A stretch of DNA of 45,083 nt from an uncultured Acidimicrobiaceae bacterium (GCA_947258375.1 CAMYIJ010000049.1:1-45083), one strand, 5' to 3'; positions 18,185-26,263 are shown, numbered from the stretch's first letter. Program-made: numbers and translations. The notes: generated from the sequence alone by a model not told the origin.

Positions 18185-19204
18185 ATGACCCCCGATCTGC
18201 CCGAGGACCAACTGGTCGATCTCCTGCGGCGGATGCTCGTCATTCGTCGCTTCGAGGAATCGCTCATCAAACTTGCCGGCGATTTCGATATCGGCCATTT
18301 CCACGTGTACATCGGTCAGGAATCCACGGGCGTTCCGGCTCTTGCCCAGCTGCAGGAGGGGGATCTGGCGTTCACAACTCACCGCAACCACGGCCATCTC
18401 CTGGCCAGGGGTACGGACCCGGCCGCGATGGTCGCCGAGATTCTCGGCAAAGCGACGGGCACGAACAACGGCAAGGGCGGCACGCTTCACATCGCCTCGC
18501 CGGAGCACGGCTTCCCCACGACATCCGCGGTTACCGGCGGCTGCACGCCGCTGGCAACCGGGGCTGCATTCGCGTTCTCCCGCCGCAAAGTGGATCGGGT
18601 GTCGGTCTGCCTCTTCGGCGATGGGGCTCTCGAAGAAGGCTCGTATCACGAATCGATCAATATTGCGGCCCTCGAGGCGCTGCCCGTCATCTATCTATGC
18701 GAGAACAACAGCCTCGAGGCGCTCGGGCAGAAGGCGAACGAGTACCCGTCGTCGACAATGGCGGCGGCTCCGCTCACTGATCTGGCGGCGAGCTTCAAGG
18801 TACCCACGATCACGGTCGACGGCACGGACACCGGTGCGGTCCACGGGGCTATGGCCGAGGCGATCGATCGAGCTCGCAGCGGCGGTGGCCCAACATTTGT
18901 CGAGGCACTCACAGTCCGCTGGCCGGGGAATCGACCGCTCTGGCCGCAGCTGGCGACGGGCGTCACCGACCTGACATATGCCTGGGACGAGGGGGCCATT
19001 CCGCAAGACCACTCGAAGTGGCATGGTGCCCAGGACGGTGTGCTTCGTTATACCCGCGAGCTGGTGACCGCCGGGCTTGTTACGACCGGCGATGTGCTGG
19101 CGCTCGACGGCGAGGTATCGACGCAGATCGAGGACGCCGTTCAGTTCGCCCTCGACAGTCCCTACCCGGACCCCGAGAGCGCCTTCGAGGGGGTGTACGC
19201 ATAG
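18185..19204 (+). CDS. Thiamine-diphosphate E1 component, alpha subunit (second pair), active-site loop altered
   Basis: A 339-residue second E1 alpha paralogue. The ThDP motif is intact: GDGALEEGSYHESINIAA then CENN (about 145-175). The later loop that in active E1 alpha subunits reads RGHxxxDP is replaced by WPGNRPLWPQL, losing the conserved His and Asp. This implies altered substrate handling or interaction with the lipoyl domain. GCGAGGAG lies six bases before the ATG. Its stop shares one base with the GTG of the second beta subunit. It belongs to the same run as the first E1 pair and the lipoyl protein. It diverges clearly from the first pair, so it is not a recent duplication. Confidence 0.9.
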   Translation: MTPDLPEDQLVDLLRRMLVIRRFEESLIKLAGDFDIGHFHVYIGQESTGVPALAQLQEGDLAFTTHRNHGHLLARGTDPAAMVAEILGKATGTNNGKGGTLHIASPEHGFPTTSAVTGGCTPLATGAAFAFSRRKVDRVSVCLFGDGALEEGSYHESINIAALEALPVIYLCENNSLEALGQKANEYPSSTMAAAPLTDLAASFKVPTITVDGTDTGAVHGAMAEAIDRARSGGGPTFVEALTVRWPGNRPLWPQLATGVTDLTYAWDEGAIPQDHSKWHGAQDGVLRYTRELVTAGLVTTGDVLALDGEVSTQIEDAVQFALDSPYPDPESAFEGVYA

Positions 19205-20190
19205 TGGAAGACACGCGCGAGATGCTCTACGCCGAAGCCCTTGTGGGGGCTCTCCGTCACCAGCTGGCGACCGACGACCGGGTGCACATCATGGGTTTGT
19301 ATTTCCTCGGACTCACCCCGCACCGTCAGATGGTTGCCGAACTGCGCGACGAGTACCTGGACCGGTTCTACTACCCCCCGATCGCCGAGCTGGGCTACGT
19401 CGGCACCGCCATTGGAGCGGCCATGGCTGGGTTGCGCCCCATCGTCGACATCGCGACGGCCAGCTTCATGTTTGAAGCGTTCCCCCAGATCATCAATGAA
19501 GCGGCCAACACGTATTACATGTCCGGCGGCCGCACCGCCGTTCCCATGATCTTTCACTTCAACCATGGTGTTCGCGGTGGCGGCGCCGCCCAGCACTCGC
19601 ACAGTCCCCAGGCGATGCTGTGGAACACCCCGGGCCTCGAGATAATGGCGCCGTCGACGCCGCGAGATGTGAAGGGCCTGGTCAAGACGGCGGCGGCATC
19701 GGACAACCCGACCGCCTGGGTCGATCACGTCCGCCTCTTCGACACTTCCGGCCCGGTGCCCGATGATGAGGATTTCGCGATCCCGTTCGGGGTGGCCGAT
19801 ATCAAGCGGGCCGGCAGCGACGTGACCCTGTTTGCGTCATCCTGGCTGGTGCAGCGCGCCCTCGAGGCAGCCGAGCTCCTCGAGCAGCAGGGCATCGACG
19901 CCGAGGTGGTCGATCCTCGCACGCTGTCCCCGCTGGACGAAGAAGCAATCATCGAATCGGTTGCCAAGACGGGCCGGCTAGTGGTGGTCGATGAATGCCA
20001 CCGTCGCTGCGGGGTCGGGGCCGAGATCATGGCGGTGGTCACCGAGAACGCTTTCGGCGATCTGCGGGCGGCGCCGATCCGGGTGACAACCGCCGATGTC
20101 CCCGTCCCGTTCAGCCCACCGCTCGAAGAGCATATTGAGCCCACAACCGACAAGATCGTGGCGGCCGCGCTCGAGGTCACGGGTCACTGA
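19204..20190 (+). CDS. Thiamine-diphosphate E1 component, beta subunit (second pair)
   Basis: A 328-residue E1 beta paralogue. The activating Glu is in YPPIAELGYVG (about 61) and the active-site stretch is GGAAQHSHSPQAMLW. The C-terminal transketolase domain contains EVVDPRTLSPLDE. GTG 19204 is chosen because GAGGGGG lies about ten bases upstream and it overlaps the alpha stop by one base; an ATG at 19222 is an alternative. The next gene, encoding a lone lipoyl domain, overlaps its stop by one base. This coupling implies that the acyl acceptor for this E1 is that lipoyl protein. Confidence 0.9.
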   Translation: MEDTREMLYAEALVGALRHQLATDDRVHIMGLYFLGLTPHRQMVAELRDEYLDRFYYPPIAELGYVGTAIGAAMAGLRPIVDIATASFMFEAFPQIINEAANTYYMSGGRTAVPMIFHFNHGVRGGGAAQHSHSPQAMLWNTPGLEIMAPSTPRDVKGLVKTAAASDNPTAWVDHVRLFDTSGPVPDDEDFAIPFGVADIKRAGSDVTLFASSWLVQRALEAAELLEQQGIDAEVVDPRTLSPLDEEAIIESVAKTGRLVVVDECHRRCGVGAEIMAVVTENAFGDLRAAPIRVTTADVPVPFSPPLEEHIEPTTDKIVAAALEVTGH

Positions 20191-20432
20191 TGCGGATTCC
20201 GATCGAATTGCAGCAGGTAGCGCCCGACTTCACGTCCGGCTTTATCGTGGACTGGCTCGTCGCGGTGGGCGATACCGTGGCTCCCGGTGATGAGATCGTT
20301 GAAGTCGAGACGGAGAAGATCACGGTCCACATGGAGTCACTGAACGCCGGTGTGTTGGCCGAGATCGTCCACGGGCCCGGTGAGGAGGTTCCGGTCGGCA
20401 CCGTCATCGGGTATCTCGAGACGGCGGACTAG
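20190..20432 (+). CDS. Stand-alone lipoyl-domain protein
   Basis: An 80-residue protein consisting only of a biotinyl/lipoyl domain. The lipoylation site is Lys43 in VEVETEKITVHMES, and the ETEK context favours lipoate over biotin (which uses MKM). The C-terminal half has the matching hammerhead (GEEVPVGTVIGYLE). There is no peripheral-subunit-binding or acyltransferase domain, unlike E2 proteins of about 400 residues, and no frame continues past the stop. It follows the second E1 beta with a one-base overlap and ends the operon. It may act as a free swinging carrier, or as a partner for an E2 core encoded elsewhere. Confidence 0.9.
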   Translation: MRIPIELQQVAPDFTSGFIVDWLVAVGDTVAPGDEIVEVETEKITVHMESLNAGVLAEIVHGPGEEVPVGTVIGYLETAD

Positions 20433-20556
20433 GTGTGTTGCCCACAGACGTTGTTGATACCCGCCGAGCACGAGCGCCTCGGCCTGCCGGAAACCCGGTG
20501 AGCCACGAAGAGTGGTGACCAGCAGTCGAGGCTGAGCGCATCAGTGCCGCTCGGAG

Positions 20557-21024
20557 CTAATTCTGGGTTGGGGCGATATCGCCCGTATCTAGTGATCGGG
20601 GTGGATTCGAGGGGTGCGAGGTCCGGTCCCTGATCCATTCGGCGAGTGTCGTAATCGCTTCGTTGTCGCCGGGTCCAGCAGCGAGGTCGAGGATGACTTG
20701 GGCGCTGGCTTCACCGTCTTCGTCGCCTGGTGGCGGGCTCCAGCTAAGTCCGTTGCGGAGGCAGAACTCGATCAAGCACACGAACCCGACCCGCTTATTG
20801 CCGTCGGGAAGCGGGTGGTTCTTGACGAGGCGGGTGCACAGCACGGCGGCCTTGGCGACGAGGTCGGGATAGAACTCGATGCCACCGAATGAGGCGGCTG
20901 GTGCGTGCAACGCTGACTCGGCGAGTTCGAGACGTGAGATACGACTGATCTGATCGGCCGGTACCTCGAGGACCAACTCAGTTATCGCCAGGAAGTCGGC
21001 GAGATCGAGGTATTCGACGCTCAC
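20557..21024 (-). CDS. Doc-like Fic-fold toxin
   Basis: A 155-residue Fic/Doc-fold protein. The signature HPLPDGNKRVGF (His70, Asp74, Asn76, Lys77, Arg78) matches the Doc form (HxFxDxNKR), which phosphorylates translation factor EF-Tu, more than the AMP-transferring HxFxxGNGR form. The N-terminal half is helical (YLDLADFLAITELVL), as in death-on-curing toxins. The tail after residue 130 is polar and probably disordered. Its ATG overlaps the stop of the antitoxin gene upstream (ATGA). This arrangement identifies a type II toxin-antitoxin module. It is convergent with the lipoyl gene, 124 bases away, and unrelated to the surrounding metabolism. Confidence 0.88.
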   Translation of the reverse strand: MSVEYLDLADFLAITELVLEVPADQISRISRLELAESALHAPAASFGGIEFYPDLVAKAAVLCTRLVKNHPLPDGNKRVGFVCLIEFCLRNGLSWSPPPGDEDGEASAQVILDLAAGPGDNEAITTLAEWIRDRTSHPSNPPRSLDTGDIAPTQN

Positions 21025-21233
21025 TCAGCGAGCCGCTCGAGTACCCGCTGGTTCTGTTCAATGATGGATCGGATCCGTGCCTGGAACTCTGGGTCTTGGC
21101 GGCGGGCTTCGATGCGCTCGGCGACTGCTTGGCGGATCGCTTCGGCGATGGATATGCCGTCAGCGGCGGCGGTGGCTTCGAGGTCTGCGGCCTGATTGGG
21201 ATCGAGGCGGACAGTAAATGCTTTGTGCTCCAT
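21021..21233 (-). CDS. Ribbon-helix-helix antitoxin of the Doc-like module
   Basis: A 70-residue protein. Residues 4-42 (KAFTVRLDPNQAADLEA, then DGISIAEAIRQAVAERIEARR) have the strand-helix-helix pattern of RHH DNA-binding antitoxins. The C-terminal 28 residues are a charged helix suited to wrapping the toxin. The stop overlaps the toxin start by four bases. Start ATG 21233 lies at the edge of a direct repeat upstream (21233-21265) that is a likely site for autoregulation. A longer in-frame reading upstream lacks any protein-like character and is not included. Confidence 0.88.
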   Translation of the reverse strand: MEHKAFTVRLDPNQAADLEATAAADGISIAEAIRQAVAERIEARRQDPEFQARIRSIIEQNQRVLERLAE

Positions 21234-21265
21234 ATCCAGAATGGTATCACGCACTATACAGAATG
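21233..21265 (-). promoter_or_regulatory. Antitoxin promoter with 22-bp-spaced direct repeats
   Basis: On the minus strand CATTCTGTATA (21265-21255) and CATTCTGGATA (21243-21233) are direct repeats with a 22-base period, two helix turns. A TATAGT -10-like hexamer (21258-21253) overlaps the first repeat, and the second reaches the antitoxin ATG. RHH repressors commonly bind such paired repeats, so this is a candidate autoregulatory operator. Confidence 0.5.
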
Positions 21266-21405
21266 TCACCATGCTGCAAGTCCAGGCTGGACGCTCGCGG
21301 CTGCTCGCGGAGGTGCCTCGGTATGGGTGGTTCCGGCATCGGCGTGCCATCATCCATAGCGGACGATCGGTGCGCTGCGGCATGCGCTTCCTCATCTCCG
21401 CATGT

Positions 21406-21663
21406 CTATTGAGGTTTCGCTCGTGGCTGAAAGGGCGCGTCGTCCTCGGGATACGGCGTTCCATCGGGACGGAGCATCGGTTGATAACGGCCCCACCCCA
21501 TGTAGTTGTAATAGAGCTGCATGGCCTCGTTTCGCGACCCGGCTTCCACCGTCCATATGAGTTCGAGACCATCAACACCCAGCCCAGCCCGAGCGCTATC
21601 GGATCTGTGCGGCAGAAACCTCCACTCAGTTCGGTCTTTGTTTGTCCACAGCTCCCAAAGCAC
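21406..21663 (-). CDS. Hypothetical small protein
   Basis: An 85-residue unrecognised protein starting at GTG 21663. It reads like a genuine protein, with aromatic-rich WELWTNKDRTEWRF at the start, a LIWTVEAGSRNEAMQLYYNYMGWGRY core and a Pro/Asp-rich tail (DGTPYPEDDAPFQP). The other frames here look random. The core suggests a small alpha/beta fold, with no signal peptide or membrane helix. A weak AGG lies eight bases upstream. It is 172 bases from the antitoxin on the same strand, and no link to the toxin-antitoxin pair is evident. Confidence 0.55.
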   Translation of the reverse strand: MLWELWTNKDRTEWRFLPHRSDSARAGLGVDGLELIWTVEAGSRNEAMQLYYNYMGWGRYQPMLRPDGTPYPEDDAPFQPRAKPQ

Positions 21664-22011
21664 GATCTCAACCTATCCCTGCGACAGAATGGCAGCACAC
21701 TGACGTGTCCCGGGAGGCTACCTGGGCGTTGTCGGCCGGTTGGCATCAACATCAGAGACGATCGGACGGGCGACCACCGCAATTGCCCGGTGCCAGACCG
21801 CACGCTCGTCTGGCCCCGCCCACAACACTCACCGCCCGGAGCGATATGTAGCAACCGCGCACTCAGAAGACCACGCTCAGCAGCTGTTGCCAAGCTTCAG
21901 CTGATGGGCTCGGCTGCCTAATCGAGTCTGCCAACGGCCGAGACTGTCAACAACCTCGCGGGTCAATACAACTAGACGTTTGCCCGGCCCGCGCCCCTTG
22001 ACAATGCCGAT
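21664..22011. other. 348-base gap without a convincing gene
   Basis: No frame here shows protein-like composition. Near 21925-21945, AGTCT and AGACT enclose GCC and GGC and could form a short imperfect hairpin just past the sdh operon (minus strand), a weak terminator candidate. Otherwise nothing recognisable was seen. Confidence 0.4.
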
Positions 22012-22359
22012 TCACGCGACGACGAGTACCAGCGACCCGACCGCGGCCAGAGCCAGCGAGGTCGCAACCACCAGTTGCCGCCACAGCGCTGCCCGACGCG
22101 GAGCATGTTCGCCGATGATGATCCACACGCCGGTGGCCCCGTGGAGGATGGCGGTCCACAGCATGAGGCCGTCCCAAGCAACAAAGATGGCGTCCCCGAG
22201 ACGGTCGACCACGTAGGCCGCGTCTGTTTCGGCTACATCGTGAACGATGTGGGTGAGGGCGAAGTGTCCCAGGACCATCAAGCTCAACACGAGGCCTGTC
22301 AGCCGCAAGATGATCCAGCTCGAGGCTCTGGTGACGGTCGGAGCGGGTGCGGCTGCCAT
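22012..22359 (-). CDS. sdhD: Succinate dehydrogenase/fumarate reductase-type membrane anchor (SdhD-like)
   Basis: A 115-residue membrane protein with three predicted helices: ILRLTGLVLSLMVLGHFALTHIV (about 16-38), AIFVAWDGLMLWTAILHGATGVWIII, and WRQLVVATSLALAAVGSLVLVVA. His residues in helices one and two could be heme or quinone ligands. The start overlaps the sdhC stop by one base. It is the last gene of the B-A-C-D operon. The anchor call rests mostly on operon position and topology, since sequence conservation among SdhD proteins is low. Confidence 0.8.
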   Translation of the reverse strand: MAAAPAPTVTRASSWIILRLTGLVLSLMVLGHFALTHIVHDVAETDAAYVVDRLGDAIFVAWDGLMLWTAILHGATGVWIIIGEHAPRRAALWRQLVVATSLALAAVGSLVLVVA

Positions 22360-22859
22360 CAGAACACCGGTGCCAGAATCACGACGCTGCCGGCAATGCC
22401 GAGGACGATGGTGGCCGCCATAACCGCATTCAATGCCCGGCTCGAGGCGACGGGACCCATGTCGACCAGGTCGACGAGGAGGAGTCGGATCCCGTTGAAT
22501 GTGTGAAAAAGGAGGGCTACCAGCAGCCCGCACTCGAACAGTCTGAGTGGGGCGCTGGTGAACAGCTCGTGTACCTCGTCGTAGAGGCCTTCGGAAACCG
22601 CGATCAGGCCTACGTCGATGATGTGCAGGGCCAGGAACAGAAAGATCCCGATGCCGCTGACTCTGTGGGCCAGGAAAGCCCAGGTGGCTTGCTCGGCCCG
22701 GTCCGACGGCAGCCGCCGCAGACGATCCAGCAGTTCACGGCGCGGGGTTCCTCCGCCGGTCGCCCGAACGGCTGCGGAGTAGGCGGACACCCCGGAGGCC
22801 GCCGTCGCCACCAGCACCACTCCGAGCCCCCCGAGGAAGAGCAGCTGCGCCAGAGTCAC
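22359..22859 (-). CDS. sdhC: Succinate dehydrogenase cytochrome b556-type subunit (SdhC-like)
   Basis: A 166-residue membrane anchor. An N-terminal helix is followed by a soluble loop, then the conserved AHRVSGIGIFLFLALHI (His-Arg-x-Ser-Gly, the quinone-site helix of SdhC). FHTFNGIRLLLVD corresponds to the family HxxxGIRHLxxD but has Leu where the usual heme-ligand His stands; the preceding FH could substitute. Four membrane helices are likely in total, one more than typical SdhC because of the N-terminal one. It overlaps sdhA by four bases and sdhD by one base. Confidence 0.85.
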   Translation of the reverse strand: MTLAQLLFLGGLGVVLVATAASGVSAYSAAVRATGGGTPRRELLDRLRRLPSDRAEQATWAFLAHRVSGIGIFLFLALHIIDVGLIAVSEGLYDEVHELFTSAPLRLFECGLLVALLFHTFNGIRLLLVDLVDMGPVASSRALNAVMAATIVLGIAGSVVILAPVF

Positions 22860-24571
22860 GGGGCCTCCTCACGGCCGGGTGCCAAACGATCGAGCGCGAC
22901 GGCCCGGCTGTCCAGTTCCAACCGGTTGCCGTCGGCACGCGCAACGACGTAGCGGAGCCAGCCGGCGTCGTCGCGATCGGGATGGTCGTCGCGGAAATGA
23001 ACTCCCCGGGTCTCTTCACGTTCGAGTGCCGACTGCACGACGACCGCGGCGACGTCGATCTGGTTGCCCACGTCGAGCGCCTCGTGCCAGCGCGGGTTGG
23101 ATTCGATCAGTGCCGGAGCCATCGTTTGCGCCGCCTCGTCACGGAGTTCGTCGATTGTGTCAGCGGCCCGGCGCAGGCCCGCTTCCGTGCGCACCGGGCC
23201 GGCCCCCTGCCACATTGCTTCCTTCAGCCGATCGGCGATGGTCGCCGGCACCGTCCCCTGGTCCCGAGTCAGGGGAGCGTGATGGCGCTCGAGGATGTCG
23301 GCGATCTGGCCGGCTGCGGCGTCCTGGTGAGGGCGTTCCGTTGCCAGCCGGGCGGCGCGCTCGCCGGCGCGGGCCCCGAACACGGTCGATTCGGCGATGC
23401 CGTTGCCGCCGTTCCACGCCGCCCCGTGGACGCCGCCGGCGTCCTCTCCGGCGACGAGGAGGCCGGGGAGCGTGCTCTGACAGTCGGCATCAATCACTGC
23501 TCCCCCGATCTGGAAATGGGAGGTGGGCGCCACGGGCACGGGACCCGTGGTGAGATCGTGCCCGGCCAATCGGGAGCGGTCGACGAGCTCCGGGTAGCGA
23601 TCCGCCACGACGCCGGCCCCGAGGTGGCTGACGTCGAGGAGCACCCCGTCGTTCTGCCAGCCCCTTCCCTCGACGATCTCGGTGTAAGAGGCCCGGACGA
23701 TCTGTTCGAGACTCGCCCGCTCCATCGCCTCCGGGGCGCTGTCGGCCATGAAGCGATGGCCGGCGACGTTGGTGAGATGCCCGCCGGCAAATCGCAGCAC
23801 CTCGCTGAGCAACAACCCGCTGATCCGCGACGGACCGGCCGCCAACCCGACCGACAAGAACTGCATCATCTCCATGTCGCGCAGTTCGGCTCCCGCTCGC
23901 AGGCACATCGCCAGCCCGTCGCCGGTCTTCTCTCGAGCCGGTGAGGCCACGCGGTAGATGGTGGCGGCGCCGCCGGTGGCCATCACGACGACCCTTGCGC
24001 TGAGGATGATCGGCTTCCCGGAGCGCATGTCGAGGAGAACCACGCCGGTCACGTCGCCCGAGTCGGAACGGAGCAGGTCGAGGGCGCGCACATCCTCGAG
24101 AAGCCGCGGTTCGATCCGCAGCACCTGGTCACGCAGCCGGCTCATGATTTCGAGACCCGTTTGCTCCCGTCGGGCGATATGGCGGTTCACCGACTGCCCG
24201 GCGAACGGCAGCACCGTGAGGGCTCCATCCGGCGTGCGGTCGAACAGGCAACCGTAGCGGCCCAATTCGTCGATCATTTCGGGCGCCGTTGAGGCGAGTA
24301 CCCAGGCCAACTGCTGGTCGTTGAGGAACTCGCCGCGGCGCAGCAGATCGGTGAAATGGGTCTCGACCGAGTCGCCGGGGCCGACGGCGGCATTGAAACC
24401 CAGAGTCATGATCGAGCAACCCGAGCGGGCAACCGCACCCTTGCTGACGACGGTGATGTCGAGATCTCGAGCACTATCGGACGCGTGGATTGTGGCCATC
24501 AGGCCGGCGGCGCCGCTTCCGATGATGGCGATGTCGGTGGCGATCGTCTGCGGAGCGGTGCCGGGCATCAT
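22856..24571 (-). CDS. sdhA: Succinate dehydrogenase/fumarate reductase flavoprotein-like subunit (SdhA-like), atypical
   Basis: A 571-residue flavoprotein. The FAD-binding GSGAAG is at 18-23. EGRG, the VAPTSHFQIGG segment and the FAD-domain PGLLVAGEDAGGVHGA are as in SdhA/FrdA. Two features differ. The covalent-FAD motif RSHT reads RSGC (Gly51 for His), predicting non-covalent FAD as in aspartate oxidase, APS reductase and thiol-fumarate reductase. The substrate-carboxylate Arg of HGANRLGGNS is missing (HGAAWNGGNG). It may reduce or oxidise something other than succinate/fumarate. The ATG overlaps the sdhB stop by four bases. Confidence 0.85.
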   Translation of the reverse strand: MMPGTAPQTIATDIAIIGSGAAGLMATIHASDSARDLDITVVSKGAVARSGCSIMTLGFNAAVGPGDSVETHFTDLLRRGEFLNDQQLAWVLASTAPEMIDELGRYGCLFDRTPDGALTVLPFAGQSVNRHIARREQTGLEIMSRLRDQVLRIEPRLLEDVRALDLLRSDSGDVTGVVLLDMRSGKPIILSARVVVMATGGAATIYRVASPAREKTGDGLAMCLRAGAELRDMEMMQFLSVGLAAGPSRISGLLLSEVLRFAGGHLTNVAGHRFMADSAPEAMERASLEQIVRASYTEIVEGRGWQNDGVLLDVSHLGAGVVADRYPELVDRSRLAGHDLTTGPVPVAPTSHFQIGGAVIDADCQSTLPGLLVAGEDAGGVHGAAWNGGNGIAESTVFGARAGERAARLATERPHQDAAAGQIADILERHHAPLTRDQGTVPATIADRLKEAMWQGAGPVRTEAGLRRAADTIDELRDEAAQTMAPALIESNPRWHEALDVGNQIDVAAVVVQSALEREETRGVHFRDDHPDRDDAGWLRYVVARADGNRLELDSRAVALDRLAPGREEAP

Positions 24572-25281
24572 GTGAAGCGTCCTCGCCGGCCGCGACGCAG
24601 CGAGCGGATCAGGAGCGCTGGATCGAGGTCGCGGGGGCAGACGACCGAGCACGCACCTACGGAGTGGCAGCCGGTGAAACCACGCGACCCCATGACCGAC
24701 GCCGGGGCGCGGGCAGCCGGTCCTGCGTAGTCGCCGGCAGCGCGCGCCAGCGCCGCCGGTCCCAGGAAGGCTCTACCGGAGGCGGCGACCGGGCAGGCCG
24801 CGTAGCAGGCGCCGCACGAGATACATTCTCGCGAGCTGTCGAGCAGCGTCTGATCGGTGCCGCCCGATGCCGTCACCACGGGTCCCGGCTCTACCAGCCG
24901 CACGATCTCGCTCCATCTGGCGTGGAAGGGGGCCATGTCGACGACGAGGTCCTTGACCACCGGGAGCCCACCCAGCGGCTCGACCACCAACTCGGTGCTA
25001 ACTGCGACCGGAGTCTGGCAGGCAAGAACTGCACTGCCGTTGAGACGTACCGTGCAAGTGCCGCACCGGCCGGCGCGACATGAGAACCGAAATGCGAGGG
25101 AGGCGTCGCGATGCTGCTGCGCTGCCAGCAGAACGTCGAGGACGACCATCGGCTCGGCGCCGGGCACATCGAAGACTGCCGGTGCCGTGGGGTCGCTGCG
25201 CCTCACGGTCAGCTTGACGAAGCCGTTGTTGCCGGATGGCGTCGCCGCGGAGTCAGCCCTTCGCGTCTTATTGCCGGCCAT
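24568..25281 (-). CDS. sdhB: Succinate dehydrogenase/fumarate reductase iron-sulfur subunit (SdhB-like)
   Basis: A 237-residue electron-transfer subunit. The [2Fe-2S] ligands are in CRAGRCGTC and a later Cys (AVLAC). The [4Fe-4S] cluster is CISCGACYAACP. The [3Fe-4S]/second cluster is CHSVGACSVVCP followed by RDLDP, matching the family C-terminus. Start ATG 25281 has GGAGAG upstream; the longer reading has no family similarity. It is the first gene of the unit, so the order is B-A-C-D rather than the common C-D-A-B. It is divergent from the LLM oxidoreductase across 121 bases. Confidence 0.9.
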   Translation of the reverse strand: MAGNKTRRADSAATPSGNNGFVKLTVRRSDPTAPAVFDVPGAEPMVVLDVLLAAQQHRDASLAFRFSCRAGRCGTCTVRLNGSAVLACQTPVAVSTELVVEPLGGLPVVKDLVVDMAPFHARWSEIVRLVEPGPVVTASGGTDQTLLDSSRECISCGACYAACPVAASGRAFLGPAALARAAGDYAGPAARAPASVMGSRGFTGCHSVGACSVVCPRDLDPALLIRSLRRGRRGRFT

Positions 25282-25402
25282 TGGGGCTCTCCGCGGGTCG
25301 TCCTGTCTCCGGCGGCAGCGTAGCCAAAGCCTCTGCGGGTCACTCCGTATCCCCTGATACTTGGGAGGGACTGCGCCAGCCGGGCTTGGTACTGTGCCTG
25401 CC

Positions 25403-26263
25403 ATGATGCCATTCGAGCCAGCTGTGAAACTGTCGTTCAAGGTGTGGCCGCAGGACATCGACTGGGTCGAGCTGCGTGACATCTGGATCGCGGCCGACGT
25501 CGCCGGTGTTTACACCGGGGGCTGGCTCAACGATCACTTCTATCCCCCGCGCGCCGGCCAAAGAGGTGCGCTCTTCGAGGCGTGGACTCTGCTGGCATCG
25601 CTGGCGGCCGTCACCGAGAGGCTTCGGCTGGGGACGATGGTGACCAGCAACACCTTCCGCCACCCATCACTGCTGGCCAAGATGGCCACCACAATCGACC
25701 AGGTGTCGGCCGGACGTCTCGACATCGGGCTCGGTGCCGGCTGGCACGAAGAGGAGCACACCGCTTTCGGAATCGAGTTCCCTCCCGCCGCCGTCCGCTG
25801 GGAGCGGCTCGACGAGACGTGCGCCATCCTCAACGGGCTGATGACCCAGGATGTCTTCTCGTTCGCCGGTTCCCATTTCACCCTCGTCGACGCCGAGCCG
25901 CGCCTGCGACCGGTCCAGCAGCCGCGCCCGCCGATTGTGATCGGGGGAGTCGGGCCCCGGCGGACCTTGCCGCTCGTAGCCAAATGGGCCGATCACTGGA
26001 ACTGGTACGAGCGGGAAGCCACTGCGGAGGACTTCGCCGAGCGCCTATCCATGCTGCATGCTCGCTGCGATGAGATCGGGCGCGATCGCGGCGACATCGA
26101 GGTCTCGGCGATCGTCCTTCACGATGGCGACGCTGCCGAGACCATTGATCGCGCCCTGAGTATTGTGGCCGCCGGTGCCGAGCACATCCAGCTGAGCTTC
26201 CGCACCCCGGTTGATCCCGAAGCGGTTGCCAACTGCGGGGAACAACTGGCCGCGCAGCTGTGA
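25403..26263 (+). CDS. LLM-class (luciferase-like) oxidoreductase, probably F420- or FMN-dependent
   Basis: A 286-residue TIM-barrel protein of the bacterial luciferase-like family. Recognisable segments are LGTMVTSNTFRHPSLLAKMATTIDQVSAGRLDIGLGAGW (about 80-118, partly quoted: TFRHPSLLAKMATTID), the GAGWHEEEH turn, and PPIVIGGVGPRRTLPLVAKWADHW in the second half (partly quoted: IGGVGPRRTLPL). These match actinobacterial F420-dependent or flavin-dependent enzymes. Start ATG 25403 is followed at once by a second ATG (25406). It transfers hydride to or from an organic substrate with reduced F420 or FMN. It is divergent from sdhB. The substrate is unknown. Confidence 0.88.
   Translation: MMPFEPAVKLSFKVWPQDIDWVELRDIWIAADVAGVYTGGWLNDHFYPPRAGQRGALFEAWTLLASLAAVTERLRLGTMVTSNTFRHPSLLAKMATTIDQVSAGRLDIGLGAGWHEEEHTAFGIEFPPAAVRWERLDETCAILNGLMTQDVFSFAGSHFTLVDAEPRLRPVQQPRPPIVIGGVGPRRTLPLVAKWADHWNWYEREATAEDFAERLSMLHARCDEIGRDRGDIEVSAIVLHDGDAAETIDRALSIVAAGAEHIQLSFRTPVDPEAVANCGEQLAAQL

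Noticed and set aside
21021..21893. 290-codon reading that includes the antitoxin
   Set aside because: Only the last 70 residues look like a protein (RHH antitoxin). The upstream part is low in conserved character and overlaps the 85-residue hypothetical.
25347..25360. GTATC/GATAC inverted repeat in the sdhB/LLM divergent gap
   Set aside because: Five pairs only and unlike the LacI-type palindrome; insufficient to call an operator.
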